From: Marinovum sp034669705
Lineage (GTDB): Bacteria > Pseudomonadota > Alphaproteobacteria > Rhodobacterales > Rhodobacteraceae
Assembly (NCBI RefSeq): GCF_034669705.1
Contig: NZ_JAXMOR010000005.1
Location: 1 to 64,000, forward strand
Length of the DNA stretch: 64,000 nt
Direction of reading: 5' to 3'
Shown here: in pieces, positions 1 to 8,155 of the stretch
How the letters are laid out: the number at the start of each line of letters is the position of its first letter
Numbering within the stretch: the first letter of the stretch is position 1
Program-made: the position numbers and the translations under genes
The notes under the pieces: model-generated
What the model was told of the DNA's origin: nothing
Database searches by the model: none
The model's input: only the letters and a program-made list of their open reading frames with translations

Positions 1-1
1 A

Positions 2-79
2 TTTGAGGGCTCAGCGCCCGCCGCGCTTGCCAAGCCCGAAACCGACGACTACCAAAATCAAACCCGCAGACTCTCGTAA
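2..79 (+). CDS. Possible C-terminal tail of a gene entering from the left edge
   Basis: One frame is open from the first bases to a TAA at 77-79 and reads as 25 residues ending ETDDYQNQTRRLS. Codon choice is G+C-rich like the host genes and unlike the A+T-rich gene that starts near 158, so it may be the last part of a chromosomal gene cut by the window. It is too short to recognise a family, and chance openness cannot be excluded. Confidence 0.25.
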   Translation, partial: FEGSAPAALAKPETDDYQNQTRRLS

Positions 80-104
80 TGAGCGAGGGACCAGCGGGGG
101 GCAG

Positions 105-124
105 GTCAGGTTCGACTCCCTGAC
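105..124 (+). other. T-arm-like hairpin, possible tRNA/tmRNA 3'-end remnant
   Basis: A perfect 6-bp stem (GTCAGG/CCTGAC) encloses TTCGACTC, which resembles a T-loop (TTCGANT), and a GGCCA follows at 128-132. The loop is one base too long for a canonical T-arm and no D-arm or anticodon arm is recognisable upstream. It could be a decayed attachment-site copy or part of a tmRNA acceptor piece. It is not a direct repeat of the tRNA-Arg end at 2606-2640. Confidence 0.2.
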
Positions 125-157
125 TTCGGCCATACTCTGAAATTCAGGACCCATGGG

Positions 158-1284
158 TTGAGCGCGGCGATCAAGGTAAGAAGCACAAGAGTAAAACGCG
201 CCGGTAGGTCAACGGGTGGACAGAACATCAGCCTAAAACGCTTTGACGATGAGAGAGTGCAGGCGCTCCAAAAAGAAATTCGTATCATTAAGGGCTGCAT
301 GGAAAAACATCCGCTTACTCATCCCGAAGGCAACAAGTTCAACACCATCACCCGAATATTCAACAACTGCAGCCTTAATCAAGGTGGAAGAAATTACAGC
401 AACTATCAAAATTATTCAGAGAGCGAGAGACTCACCATGACAATTGATGGAGAACCAGTATGTGAGATTGACATTAAGTCATGCTACCTCGCAATCATCG
501 CTGGTAGATGCGGAATTTCATTGGAGCAAGACCCATATTCTGTCCTGCCTTATGTCAAGAAACATTCCGGAAACTGCGAAGACTACACTCGGGCTAGAAA
601 GCTTATGAAGCTGATGGTTTCAAAGCTCCTATCTGTCGACAGGCAACCTACCAACTTCCCCGAAGGTGAACGAGTAAAGATGCAAGACGGCACCATCAAG
701 ACCCTTCCAGTTCAAGAAAAATATCAGGTTCCCAAGAAGGTGAGCGCTAAGAGCCTGTTTGCGGAGATATACCAAACCTACCCCTTTCTTAAAACCTTCG
801 AACTTGGTGTGTTCGATCTGATGTACATTGAAAGCAACGTCATGACAGCAACTATTTTCAGCTAGCCCTTGAGGACGTTCCCAGTTTCCCTGTTCATGAC
901 TGCCTTATTTGCAAAATAGAGAATCAAGAAAGGGTCCTGGAGATACTGCGAGAAAATCTGAACCACTATATAGGCGCAGTCCCAGCTCTTGACGTAAGCT
1001 ACCCTGATGGAACCACTCGAATTCTTGAAGCCATATATCCGGATAGTTTTGTTAATTATATAGACTACGAAGAAACTACCGACCAAGAGGAGGACATTGA
1101 CTATCCAGTTATAGATGAAGAGGACTACTATGCTAACTACAACTCGAATATCTTAGGAGAGAATAATTATAATTCAAGGCCAGGCAGAGAAGGTATAGAG
1201 GAAGAAAAGTCCGAGCCCAGGCCGTGGCTGTTAGCAAATCGCCTTGGTAGCGCTCAAAGCGCAAGGGACTCGGGTAGCTCCTAG
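158..1284 (+). pseudogene. Frameshifted gene with DNA-polymerase-palm-like motifs
   Basis: The first frame, from a TTG at 158, runs 235 codons to a stop at 863-865. The -1 frame opens at about 832 and continues as clearly coding sequence to TAG 1282-1284, so one base seems to be missing between about 829 and 865. Joined, the product would be about 375 residues. Residues 96-112 (IDGEPVCEIDIKSCYLA) resemble motif A of family-A polymerases (Asp105). The continuation has FPVHDCLIC at 886-912, resembling the HD motif C. An Arg/Lys-rich segment (RARKLMKLM) lies between. The tail is rich in Asp, Glu and Tyr. The gene is much more A+T-rich than the rest of the window, suggesting transfer. The start is uncertain because the frame is open upstream. 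The polymerase analogy is inference from motifs. Programmed frameshifting or sequencing error are alternatives to decay. Confidence 0.55.
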
Positions 1285-1439
1285 GGTAATGACTAGCAAG
1301 GGAAGGAAGGTCTAACAAGGCCCTCCTACCCAATTCCAATTTTCAGGTCATAGAAGGCCGAATTAGGAGGTGTTAGGCAGTTTCAGGTAGAGACCCCGCC
1401 CAGAACATCAACACCTCATAAAACGCCCTCTCACACAGC
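1285..1439. other. Intergenic gap inside the accessory segment
   Basis: This 155-bp gap separates the palm-like gene from the convergent integrase gene. I see no credible ORF, hairpin with a T-tract, or repeat in it. Confidence 0.4.
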
Positions 1440-2549
1440 CTAAAGACGTATTACCACCTGCTCAAGCGCTTCCCTCTGCCGGTCAAGGTTGTAGCCATGC
1501 CCGTAGCCCGCCCCTACACCCAACCTCGACGTCCATCCGCCTATTTGGTCCACCAACTCTGGTGAACATCCAGAATTCCGCAACCTGTCCCTGAGGGTGT
1601 GTCGGAAACAGTGGCAAGTCAGATCGCCGTACCGACTTCGGATGTACTTGTTGAGGGTGTTGCTGGCATGGGTGGCGACAACCCCAGAAGGCTTCACCCA
1701 CCGGGAAAAGATAAATTCATCATCCGGTTTCATCTTCGACAACAGGTCGATGGCACTCTTCGCCGCCCCAACCAAGGGAACAGAACGCTCAGACCCTCTG
1801 GTTTTCAGTCGCCTCAGCTCATGTGGCACGAAACTGACTACCCCCTCCTGCTGGTTCACATCCGACCAGCGCAAACCAACCACCTCAGCAAGCCTGGCAC
1901 CGGTTTCTCCGAGTATTGGTAGGATTAGCCGGGTATCTCGTTCTGAGGCCAGGCATGTACCGTAAAGTTCAGCAAGTTGGGCATCGGTGAACACACCCCG
2001 TTTCTTGGTATCTGAATTCTCGCCTTTGATGGTCAGACGAGCGAATGGATTCCGCTTTTCCAGATCTTGCTCAAGGAACCCGTACTCAAGAACAGCATGA
2101 AGGGACTGGATTCGTCTCCTGACTGTGGCTGTCTTGTTGCCCTTCTCTAGCAGGTAGGCGACCACCTGACGTGCATCGACCCGCTGGTAGGTCTCTATGG
2201 CCCTGTTCCCTGCGACCTCGACCAAGGCCCCTACAGCAAGCCTGACGGGCTGCTCAGCGATGTTCTTCCCAGAGAGGTAGTCGTCAGCGCAAGTCAGCAA
2301 GTCCAATGATAAACGCTCAAAGGACTGAACCAACCGCGCCACATCGACGGGCATGACCCTGTCAGCTGCCCACACTTCATCTAGTTTGGTTGAGAGAGCT
2401 TCGCCGAGATTCGCAGCACGGCTAGGGTCCCTGCCGAAATTTACGCGAACCACCTTAGCTCCGAAGGCATCAGCCACCCGATCAGGTACTCTGCGATTGT
2501 AGTAGTAAGAACAGCCACGCTGAACAATGTATCTCATTTTGTGTGCCAT
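1440..2549 (-). CDS. int: Tyrosine recombinase/integrase of a tRNA-Arg element
   Basis: This is a phage-type site-specific recombinase that cuts and rejoins DNA through a 3'-phosphotyrosine. The catalytic residues are visible in order: Arg in GETGARLAEVVGLRW, Lys in RRLKTRGSERSVPL, His-x-x-Arg in HCFRHTLRDRL, Trp in IGGWTS, and the nucleophilic Tyr in the GYGHGY segment. The N-terminal half holds a SAM-like core-binding domain, and the extreme N-terminus MRYIVQRGCSYYYNRRVP is typical of tRNA-targeting integrases of alphaproteobacteria. I chose the Met codon at 2549 (369 aa); the frame also allows a start at 2585. The gene lies in the same direction as the tRNA-Arg and starts within 60 bp of its 3' end, the usual place for an integrase using the tRNA end as attachment site. 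Confidence 0.9.
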   Translation of the reverse strand: MAHKMRYIVQRGCSYYYNRRVPDRVADAFGAKVVRVNFGRDPSRAANLGEALSTKLDEVWAADRVMPVDVARLVQSFERLSLDLLTCADDYLSGKNIAEQPVRLAVGALVEVAGNRAIETYQRVDARQVVAYLLEKGNKTATVRRRIQSLHAVLEYGFLEQDLEKRNPFARLTIKGENSDTKKRGVFTDAQLAELYGTCLASERDTRLILPILGETGARLAEVVGLRWSDVNQQEGVVSFVPHELRRLKTRGSERSVPLVGAAKSAIDLLSKMKPDDEFIFSRWVKPSGVVATHASNTLNKYIRSRYGDLTCHCFRHTLRDRLRNSGCSPELVDQIGGWTSRLGVGAGYGHGYNLDRQREALEQVVIRL

Positions 2550-2605
2550 GAAGGCCCCCAAGCGTTGGTTAACACTCGGACACAAAAGGAACTTTCTGGT
2601 AAGGT

Positions 2606-2682
<77 letters not shown>

Positions 2683-2785
2683 CTGCCTGCCCTCTAACCC
2701 GAAACCGTGGGGCGCTGCAACACCCTTCTCGAGGGGAAAGCGGGTTCCTGGGCAGGAAAGTTGGCGGGGCCTTTGGCCGGGGGGC

Positions 2786-2810
2786 GGTGGGTTGCAAACC
2801 CACCCTACGG
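2786..2810. repeat. Dispersed GGTGGGTT/AACCCACC palindrome
   Basis: Inverted repeat GGTGGGTT-GCA-AACCCACC followed by CTACGG, in the gap between tRNA-Arg and sufS. The same palindrome recurs four times between 46402 and 46658, so it belongs to a dispersed intergenic repeat family. Confidence 0.75.
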
Positions 2811-2835
2811 CCCGACGCGGGCCGGGCCACCTGCG

Positions 2836-4056
2836 TCAGGCAAAGAGATCATGCGCCAGTTCCAGCGCGTCGATCAGCGCGTCGACCTCACCTTGGGTGT
2901 TGTACATGCCAAAGGAGGCGCGGCAGGTGGCGGTCACGCCCAGGTGATCCATCAGCGGCCCGGCGCAATGGTGGCCGGCGCGCACCGCGACGCCCTTCTT
3001 GTCGAGAATCGTCGAGATGTCATGCGCATGCGCCGCGCCGTCGAGCGTAAACGAGAAAATCGCCCCCTTGCCCGGTGCCCTGCCCTGCAGCTGCAGCCAG
3101 TTCAGCCCGGAGAGCCGCCCCAGCGCATATTTCGTCAGCGCCGCCTCATGCGCGGCAATCTCCTCCATGCCGACGCCCATCATGTACTCGAGCGCCGCGC
3201 CCAGCCCGATGGTGGCGACGATGCCGGGGGTGCCGGCCTCGAACTTCATCGGCGGGTCGTTGTAGAGGATGCCGTCGCGGTGGACCTCCTTGATCATGTC
3301 GCCGCCGCCCATGAAGGGGCGCATCTCGGCCATGCGGTCCTTTCTCATGAAGATCGCGCCGGAGCCCGAGGGGCCATAGAGCTTGTGGCCGGTGATCGCA
3401 TAGAAATCGCAGCCCAGCGCATCGACATCGACCGGCCCGTGCACCACCGCTTGTGAGCCGTCGATCAGCGTGGCGATGCCGCGCGCGCGGGCGGCGGCGC
3501 AGATCGGCGCAACATCGACCCGGGTGCCCAGCACGTTCGACATATGGGTCAGCGCCACCAGCCGGGTCTTGGGGCCCATGGCATCGATCACCTTTTGCGG
3601 GTCGAGCGAGCCGTCGGCCTCGATCTCGACCCACTTGATCACCACCCCCTGGCGTTCGCGCAGGAAGTGCCAGGGCACAATATTGGCGTGGTGCTCCATC
3701 ACCGACAGCAGAATCTCGTCGCCCGGTTGAAGATGTGGCATCGCCCAGCCATAGGCCACGGTGTTGATGCCCTCGGTGGTGCCGGTGTTGAGCACGATCT
3801 CGCCTTCATCGGCCACGTTCAGGAACCGCGCCACGGTGCCGCGCACCGCCTCGTATTTCTCGGTCGCGAGGTTCGACAGGAAGTGCAGCCCGCGGTGCAC
3901 ATTGGCATATTCCATCGAATAGGCCCGGGTCACCGCGTCGATCACCACCTGAGGCTTCTGCGCCGAGGCACCGTTGTCGAGATAGACCAGAGGCTTGCCG
4001 TTGACCTCGCGGGACAGGATCGGAAAATCCGCCCGGATTGCGTTCACGTCATACAT
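2836..4056 (-). CDS. sufS: SufS-type cysteine desulfurase
   Basis: PLP-dependent group II cysteine desulfurase (406 aa, usual length) that takes sulfur from L-cysteine as a persulfide for Fe-S cluster assembly on SufBCD. The PLP lysine sits in ITGHKLYGPSGSGA near residue 225. The active-site cysteine is in RAGHHCAGPLMDHLG near residue 363, with the short loop characteristic of SufS. It is the last gene of the minus-strand suf operon, and its ATG overlaps the end of the upstream YIP1-like gene by 8 bp. No sufE, sufT or sufA-like gene follows: the next features are tRNA-Arg and the integrated element. Confidence 0.95.
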   Translation of the reverse strand: MYDVNAIRADFPILSREVNGKPLVYLDNGASAQKPQVVIDAVTRAYSMEYANVHRGLHFLSNLATEKYEAVRGTVARFLNVADEGEIVLNTGTTEGINTVAYGWAMPHLQPGDEILLSVMEHHANIVPWHFLRERQGVVIKWVEIEADGSLDPQKVIDAMGPKTRLVALTHMSNVLGTRVDVAPICAAARARGIATLIDGSQAVVHGPVDVDALGCDFYAITGHKLYGPSGSGAIFMRKDRMAEMRPFMGGGDMIKEVHRDGILYNDPPMKFEAGTPGIVATIGLGAALEYMMGVGMEEIAAHEAALTKYALGRLSGLNWLQLQGRAPGKGAIFSFTLDGAAHAHDISTILDKKGVAVRAGHHCAGPLMDHLGVTATCRASFGMYNTQGEVDALIDALELAHDLFA

Positions 4057-4639
4057 GTGCGGAAACTCCCACAGTGCTTGCCCCGACCACCGAGAGCATC
4101 AGGATCAGCCCGAGAACGATGCCGATCCCGGCCAATCCGATCACGCCCAGGGCCTTGAGTGGCGAGCCAAAACGGTGCGCCACGTCGATGAAATTCACGA
4201 AAATCCACAGGCCGTAGAGATTGACGACCATCAGCAGAACCAGCGCCAGTCCCGGCGCCAGAAGGGTCAGCACCGTGGCCGCCAGCTGCACCGCCAGCCG
4301 CAGAGCCTGCAGCCAGACCACCAAGACCACCACGTCTGACAGCCCCGCCTCGCCCCCCAGCCAGCGGCCGGCGTGGGCAATGGCAAAGACCGTGGCCAGC
4401 GCTCCGCCGCCCAGCATCAGGGCGAACATGAAGGGCGTGGCCATCATCGGCGGCAGTGGCTCGCTGGGCGGCTGCACCATCACACCAAGGTGAAAGGCCA
4501 GCGCGTTGAGCGCGATGACCAGCGCCAAAGCCTGCCAGAGCACCGCGCGCGGCAGGTCGAGCATGATCAGCCGCGCCGCCGCCACCCGGGGGGTGGTCAG
4601 GGTTTCGGTCACCAGTTCGGTCAGGGCTGCGCGGCTCAT
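4049..4639 (-). CDS. YIP1 family membrane protein
   Basis: A 196-residue protein with four to five hydrophobic segments and the alternating Ala/Leu-rich helices of YIP1-domain proteins. I start it at the Met of MSRAALTELVTETL because that ATG overlaps the stop of the preceding gene (ATGA); the frame extends 15 codons further upstream. It overlaps sufS at its 3' end, so it is translated within the suf operon. Function is unknown. Co-expression with Fe-S assembly is implied by position only. Confidence 0.75.
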   Translation of the reverse strand: MSRAALTELVTETLTTPRVAAARLIMLDLPRAVLWQALALVIALNALAFHLGVMVQPPSEPLPPMMATPFMFALMLGGGALATVFAIAHAGRWLGGEAGLSDVVVLVVWLQALRLAVQLAATVLTLLAPGLALVLLMVVNLYGLWIFVNFIDVAHRFGSPLKALGVIGLAGIGIVLGLILMLSVVGASTVGVSAHV

Positions 4640-5121
4640 GCCGGCGCCCGTTCGGCTTCTCTCAGCCCGCCGAGCCAGAACCACAGGAACAGCAGCAGCG
4701 TCGCCAGCTCAACGGTCTGCGGCCCCGGTCCGGGCCCGATGAAGCCGGCCAGAAGACCGGTCAGCAGGATCAGCGGCGAGGCGGCGAGCAGCGCCCAGAA
4801 GAGCGCCAGCCGCGCGCCGAAAAAGCTGCCCTTGCCGCCCAGCAGCCGCGCCACCAGATGGCTCAGCGCCGCCAGCGCATAGAAGATCAGCGGCGCGATC
4901 ATCACCCAGGCCAGCAGTGCGCCGCCCAACAGCGGATTGAGCTCCTGCCCCTCCATATGCGCCTGACGCGCCAGCGGCGGCCATTGCGAGACAAAGACCA
5001 GCAGGCAGCCCGCCATCAGGATGGCAAGCGCCCGGTCCTCGCGCGGCCCGCGCGACAGCAGCCGGCGCATGACCGCGCCGGGGCCGCGATAGGTGGCGAC
5101 GATATCCTGCGTGATAGCCAT
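4636..5121 (-). CDS. YIP1 family membrane protein
   Basis: A 161-residue integral membrane protein with four predicted helices, for example ALAILMAGCLLVFVSQW near residue 30 and LFWALLAASPLILLTGLLAG near residue 110. It is related in character to the next gene, with which it shares an ATGA overlap, and it follows sufD by nine bases. The pair is probably one functional unit inside the suf operon. No catalytic motif is visible and no function can be assigned. Confidence 0.75.
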   Translation of the reverse strand: MAITQDIVATYRGPGAVMRRLLSRGPREDRALAILMAGCLLVFVSQWPPLARQAHMEGQELNPLLGGALLAWVMIAPLIFYALAALSHLVARLLGGKGSFFGARLALFWALLAASPLILLTGLLAGFIGPGPGPQTVELATLLLFLWFWLGGLREAERAPA

Positions 5122-5130
5122 GGCGCAGCG

Positions 5131-6411
5131 TCAGTCCCGATGCCGGATCAGCCATCCCTCGATGCGGGAGGTGATCTCTTCTGCCAGCGCCGCGTCCTCG
5201 ATCTCGAGCACCGCCTCGGCGAGGAAGGCCAGGGTCAGCAGGTTGACCGCCTGCGCCTCGGGCACCCCGCGGGAGCGCAGATAGAACAGCGCCTCCTCGT
5301 CGATCGCGCCGGAGGTCGAGCCATGCGAACAGGCCACGTCATCGGCATAGATCTCGAGCTCGGGCTTGGCGAGGAACTGGCTGTCCTCGTCCAAGAGCAG
5401 CGACTGGCTGATCTGGTAGCCGTCGGTCTTCTGCGCGCCGGCCTTGACCAGGATCTTGCCCTGGAAGACGCCGGTCGCACCGTTGCGCAGCACCTTCTTG
5501 AAGACCTGCCGGCTCTCGCAATTGACCGCGTCATGGGTGACGAAGACGGTGTCGTCGTGGTGAAAATCGCCATCCCCGACACAGGCGCCGGCGACATGCG
5601 CCACCGCGTCATCGCCGGTCAGCTCGATAATGCATTCGTTGCGCGTCATCACGCCGTTGGCGGTCAGGGTAAAGCTCTTGAACACCGACTCGGTGCCGAG
5701 ACGGGCAAAGATATGGGTCACCGCCTGGCGTTCGTGGTCGCGGCCCTGAACCCGGACATGGTGCAGCTTGGCGCCATCGGCCACATCCGCTTCCATCACC
5801 TTGTTGAAGCGCGCGGCCGCCGGGCCGGCCTCGAGCAGCGTCGCCTCGGCACCGGCATCGAGCTTGACCACATGGTGCAGGATTGCGTCGGAGGTCTCGG
5901 AGCGGTGCTCATAGCGGATCGCGATCGGCTTCGAGGGGGTGCCGGTCACATGGATCAGCAGGCCGTCGCTGGCAAAGGCGGTGTTGAGCGCCGCCAGCGG
6001 CCGCTGCACCGGCACCTGGCCGTTGGTCTCGAGCGTGCCGTAAAGGCCCTTGGCCCAGTGCAGATCGCTTCGGGTCTCTGCCAGCCGCTCAATGGTCACG
6101 CCCTCGAGCGCCAGATCATCGGAGGCCTCGGCATCGAAGACACCGTCCACGAACACGATGTTGAGCCGATCGACCGCGCTGAAGGTCGGCGCTTCGCCGG
6201 TCTCGAAGAGCGCGGCGCGCGGCGCCTCGGGCTGGGTCAGCGTGTCGGGACGGGTGTATTTCCAGTATTCGTCGCGCCGTCCGGGCAGGCCCATCTCGCG
6301 CAGCCGGCCCAGCGCGGTCTCGCGCGCCGCCTCTGACCAGCCGCCGCGCGGCAGCTCGAGCGTCGCGATCCGCGCCTCGGTGGCGTCCTGTTTGACTTGC
6401 GGCAATGCCAT
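5131..6411 (-). CDS. sufD: SufD, FeS assembly scaffold subunit
   Basis: The 426-residue partner of SufB in the SufBC2D scaffold that builds Fe-S clusters. The C-terminal half has the right-handed beta-helix core and the conserved stretch CSHGSTSGAIDEEALFYLRSRG near residue 375, including the His used by the SufBC2D complex. The N-terminal part is the helical domain seen in SufD. Its ATG overlaps the sufC stop (TAATG), indicating translational coupling. Confidence 0.95.
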   Translation of the reverse strand: MALPQVKQDATEARIATLELPRGGWSEAARETALGRLREMGLPGRRDEYWKYTRPDTLTQPEAPRAALFETGEAPTFSAVDRLNIVFVDGVFDAEASDDLALEGVTIERLAETRSDLHWAKGLYGTLETNGQVPVQRPLAALNTAFASDGLLIHVTGTPSKPIAIRYEHRSETSDAILHHVVKLDAGAEATLLEAGPAAARFNKVMEADVADGAKLHHVRVQGRDHERQAVTHIFARLGTESVFKSFTLTANGVMTRNECIIELTGDDAVAHVAGACVGDGDFHHDDTVFVTHDAVNCESRQVFKKVLRNGATGVFQGKILVKAGAQKTDGYQISQSLLLDEDSQFLAKPELEIYADDVACSHGSTSGAIDEEALFYLRSRGVPEAQAVNLLTLAFLAEAVLEIEDAALAEEITSRIEGWLIRHRD

Positions 6412-7166
6412 TACGCCACCTCCTCCAGCAGATGGGCGTAGCCGTTCTCTTCGACCTCGAGCGCCAGCTCGGGCCCGCCGGTCTTGATGATGCGGCCACC
6501 CGCCATGATGTGCACCACGTCGGGTTTGATGTGGTCGAGCAAGCGCTGGTAGTGGGTGATCACCAGAAAGCCCCGGCCCTCCGAGCGCAGCGCGTTGACG
6601 CCATCGGCCACCAGCTTCATCGCATCGACGTCAAGACCGCTGTCGGTCTCGTCGAGGATGCACATCTTCGGCTCGAGCATCGCCATCTGCAGGATCTCGT
6701 TGCGCTTTTTCTCGCCGCCGGAAAAGCCCACGTTGACCGGACGCTTAAGCATCTCGGCATCGATCTTGAGGTCCTTGGCCTTGGCGCGGATCAGCTTGAG
6801 GAAATCGGTGGCGTTGAGCTCTTCCTCGCCGCGCGCCTTGCGCTGGGCATTGAGCGCGGTGCGCAGGAAGGTCATGTTGCCGACGCCGGGGATCTCGACC
6901 GGGTACTGGAACGCCAGGAACAGGCCCGCCGCGGCGCGCTCTTCGGGGTCCATGTCGAGCAGATCGTTGCCTTCAAGCGTCGCTTCGCCCTCGGTCACCT
7001 CATAGCCGTCGCGACCGGAGAGCACATAGGAGAGCGTCGATTTGCCAGAGCCGTTGGGGCCCATGATCGCATGCACCTTGCCGGCTTCGACTTTCAGGTC
7101 GACGCCCTTGAGGATCTGTTTGTCCTCTTCTTCAAGTTTGACGTGCAGGTTCTTGATTTCCAGCAT
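6411..7166 (-). CDS. sufC: SufC, FeS assembly ATPase
   Basis: ABC-type ATPase (251 aa) that drives conformational change of the SufBCD scaffold; it is cytosolic and not a transporter. Walker A is GPNGSGKST near residue 36, the Q-loop is FLAFQYPVEIPG, the signature is NVGFSGGEKKRNE near residue 145, Walker B is MCILDETDSGLDVDA, and the switch His is in VITHYQRLL. The gene overlaps sufD by one base. Confidence 0.97.
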   Translation of the reverse strand: MLEIKNLHVKLEEEDKQILKGVDLKVEAGKVHAIMGPNGSGKSTLSYVLSGRDGYEVTEGEATLEGNDLLDMDPEERAAAGLFLAFQYPVEIPGVGNMTFLRTALNAQRKARGEEELNATDFLKLIRAKAKDLKIDAEMLKRPVNVGFSGGEKKRNEILQMAMLEPKMCILDETDSGLDVDAMKLVADGVNALRSEGRGFLVITHYQRLLDHIKPDVVHIMAGGRIIKTGGPELALEVEENGYAHLLEEVA

Positions 7167-7243
7167 TTTTTACCTCGTGTAAACGTGTGAAGGCCGCGCT
7201 GCCCGAAGGGGCTGCGCCGCGCTGATTTCGGATTTCAGGGATG

Positions 7244-7774
7244 TCAGAGGAGCGGGTAGCTCACGCCGCGAAACAGGATCGAGCCGGGCGCGGTGGCGCT
7301 GCGGACGTCCTCGACCCAGCGGGCCGAAAAGACCTGCGCGAAGAGCTCGGGTTGCATATGGACCAGGTTGTGCATGGTGCACATCGCCAGCGCGATGCCC
7401 GCCAGCCGGATCACCAGCGTCCCGGAGGGCGCCGAGAACAGCATCGACAGCGCGGTCAGCACCGCCATCGCACCGACGGCGTCGAGCACCAGATGCATGT
7501 CGGCGGTCATCTCGGGATCGGGCAGGTCCAGCAGGTGAAACCCGGCCAGCTGCGACAGGACAAAGGCCAAAAGTCCCAGAAAGAGCGCCCAGAACGGCGC
7601 CAAAGGATGCGCCGCCGCGGACCGCGTCTTGCGGCGCATCTGCCCAGCCGCCCTCGGCGAGACCCAGCAAGAGCCGGTGCCGTCCGACACCCCGGGCTGC
7701 GGCATACAGCTGACCTTCCCGGAATTGATCCGGGCGATCCGTGCCTGAAAGCTCGCCTGTCCCTGGGTGATCAT
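7244..7774 (-). CDS. Conserved hypothetical membrane protein in the suf operon
   Basis: A 176-residue protein with a hydrophilic N-terminus (MITQGQASFQARIARINSGK) followed by three to four hydrophobic segments starting near residue 55. The ATG at 7774 is preceded by an AGAGG-like ribosome site; a GTG one codon upstream is possible. I recall similar proteins beside sufC in roseobacters, but I know no function. The context suggests co-transcription with sufB and sufC. Confidence 0.65.
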   Translation of the reverse strand: MITQGQASFQARIARINSGKVSCMPQPGVSDGTGSCWVSPRAAGQMRRKTRSAAAHPLAPFWALFLGLLAFVLSQLAGFHLLDLPDPEMTADMHLVLDAVGAMAVLTALSMLFSAPSGTLVIRLAGIALAMCTMHNLVHMQPELFAQVFSARWVEDVRSATAPGSILFRGVSYPLL

Positions 7775-7873
7775 CACTGCTGCCTCTTACGTCCTTTTCT
7801 TGCCCCAACGGTCTCGCAGGAACACGGCAGAAATGCGACAGCTTTGCCATCAATGTGAGATTAATCACAGACA

Positions 7874-8068
7874 TCACGCCGCATCCAAGGTCAGTTCGCC
7901 GGTCAAGTCGCGCGCCGCGCCCGTGGCAGAGGCCGCCCCCAGATCGGCGATCTCGCGCAGCCCCTTGGCCGGCACATTGCCGACCCACCGCGCGGCGGCC
8001 CAGGCGTTCGGCGCGACCGAACGGCCAGGGCGCAGACGCTTTTGCAGTCGTTTGATACGTAGGATCAT
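7874..8068 (-). CDS. Small hypothetical protein between sufB and sufC
   Basis: A 64-residue basic-to-neutral protein starting MILRIKRLQKRLRPGRS and ending in an Ala/Leu-rich segment. I chose this ATG because it follows a GAGCTGAG stretch; the frame extends a further 18 codons. It lies in the suf operon reading direction and fills the gap after sufB. No family was recognised, and reality rests on position and direction. Confidence 0.45.
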   Translation of the reverse strand: MILRIKRLQKRLRPGRSVAPNAWAAARWVGNVPAKGLREIADLGAASATGAARDLTGELTLDAA

Positions 8069-8155
8069 CTCAGCTCGCCTGTGTTCGCGGGCGCACACGC
8101 CCTCGCCCCGTCGCCGCGGCATCGGCGGGCCATAAGGCCCGCCCCGGTGCCGGTC

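Noticed and set aside
862..1339. Minus-strand ORFs of 74 and 68 codons in the accessory segment
   Set aside because: They overlap the continued coding frame of the palm-like gene and lack ribosome sites.
4858..6336. Open frame of 492 codons on the plus strand
   Set aside because: Antisense to sufD and the YIP1-like gene; no ribosome site or recognisable domain.
7170..7988. Alternative 272-codon frame between sufB and sufC
   Set aside because: Its translation is Gly/Arg-rich low-complexity, while the overlapping 176-codon frame shows membrane-protein character.
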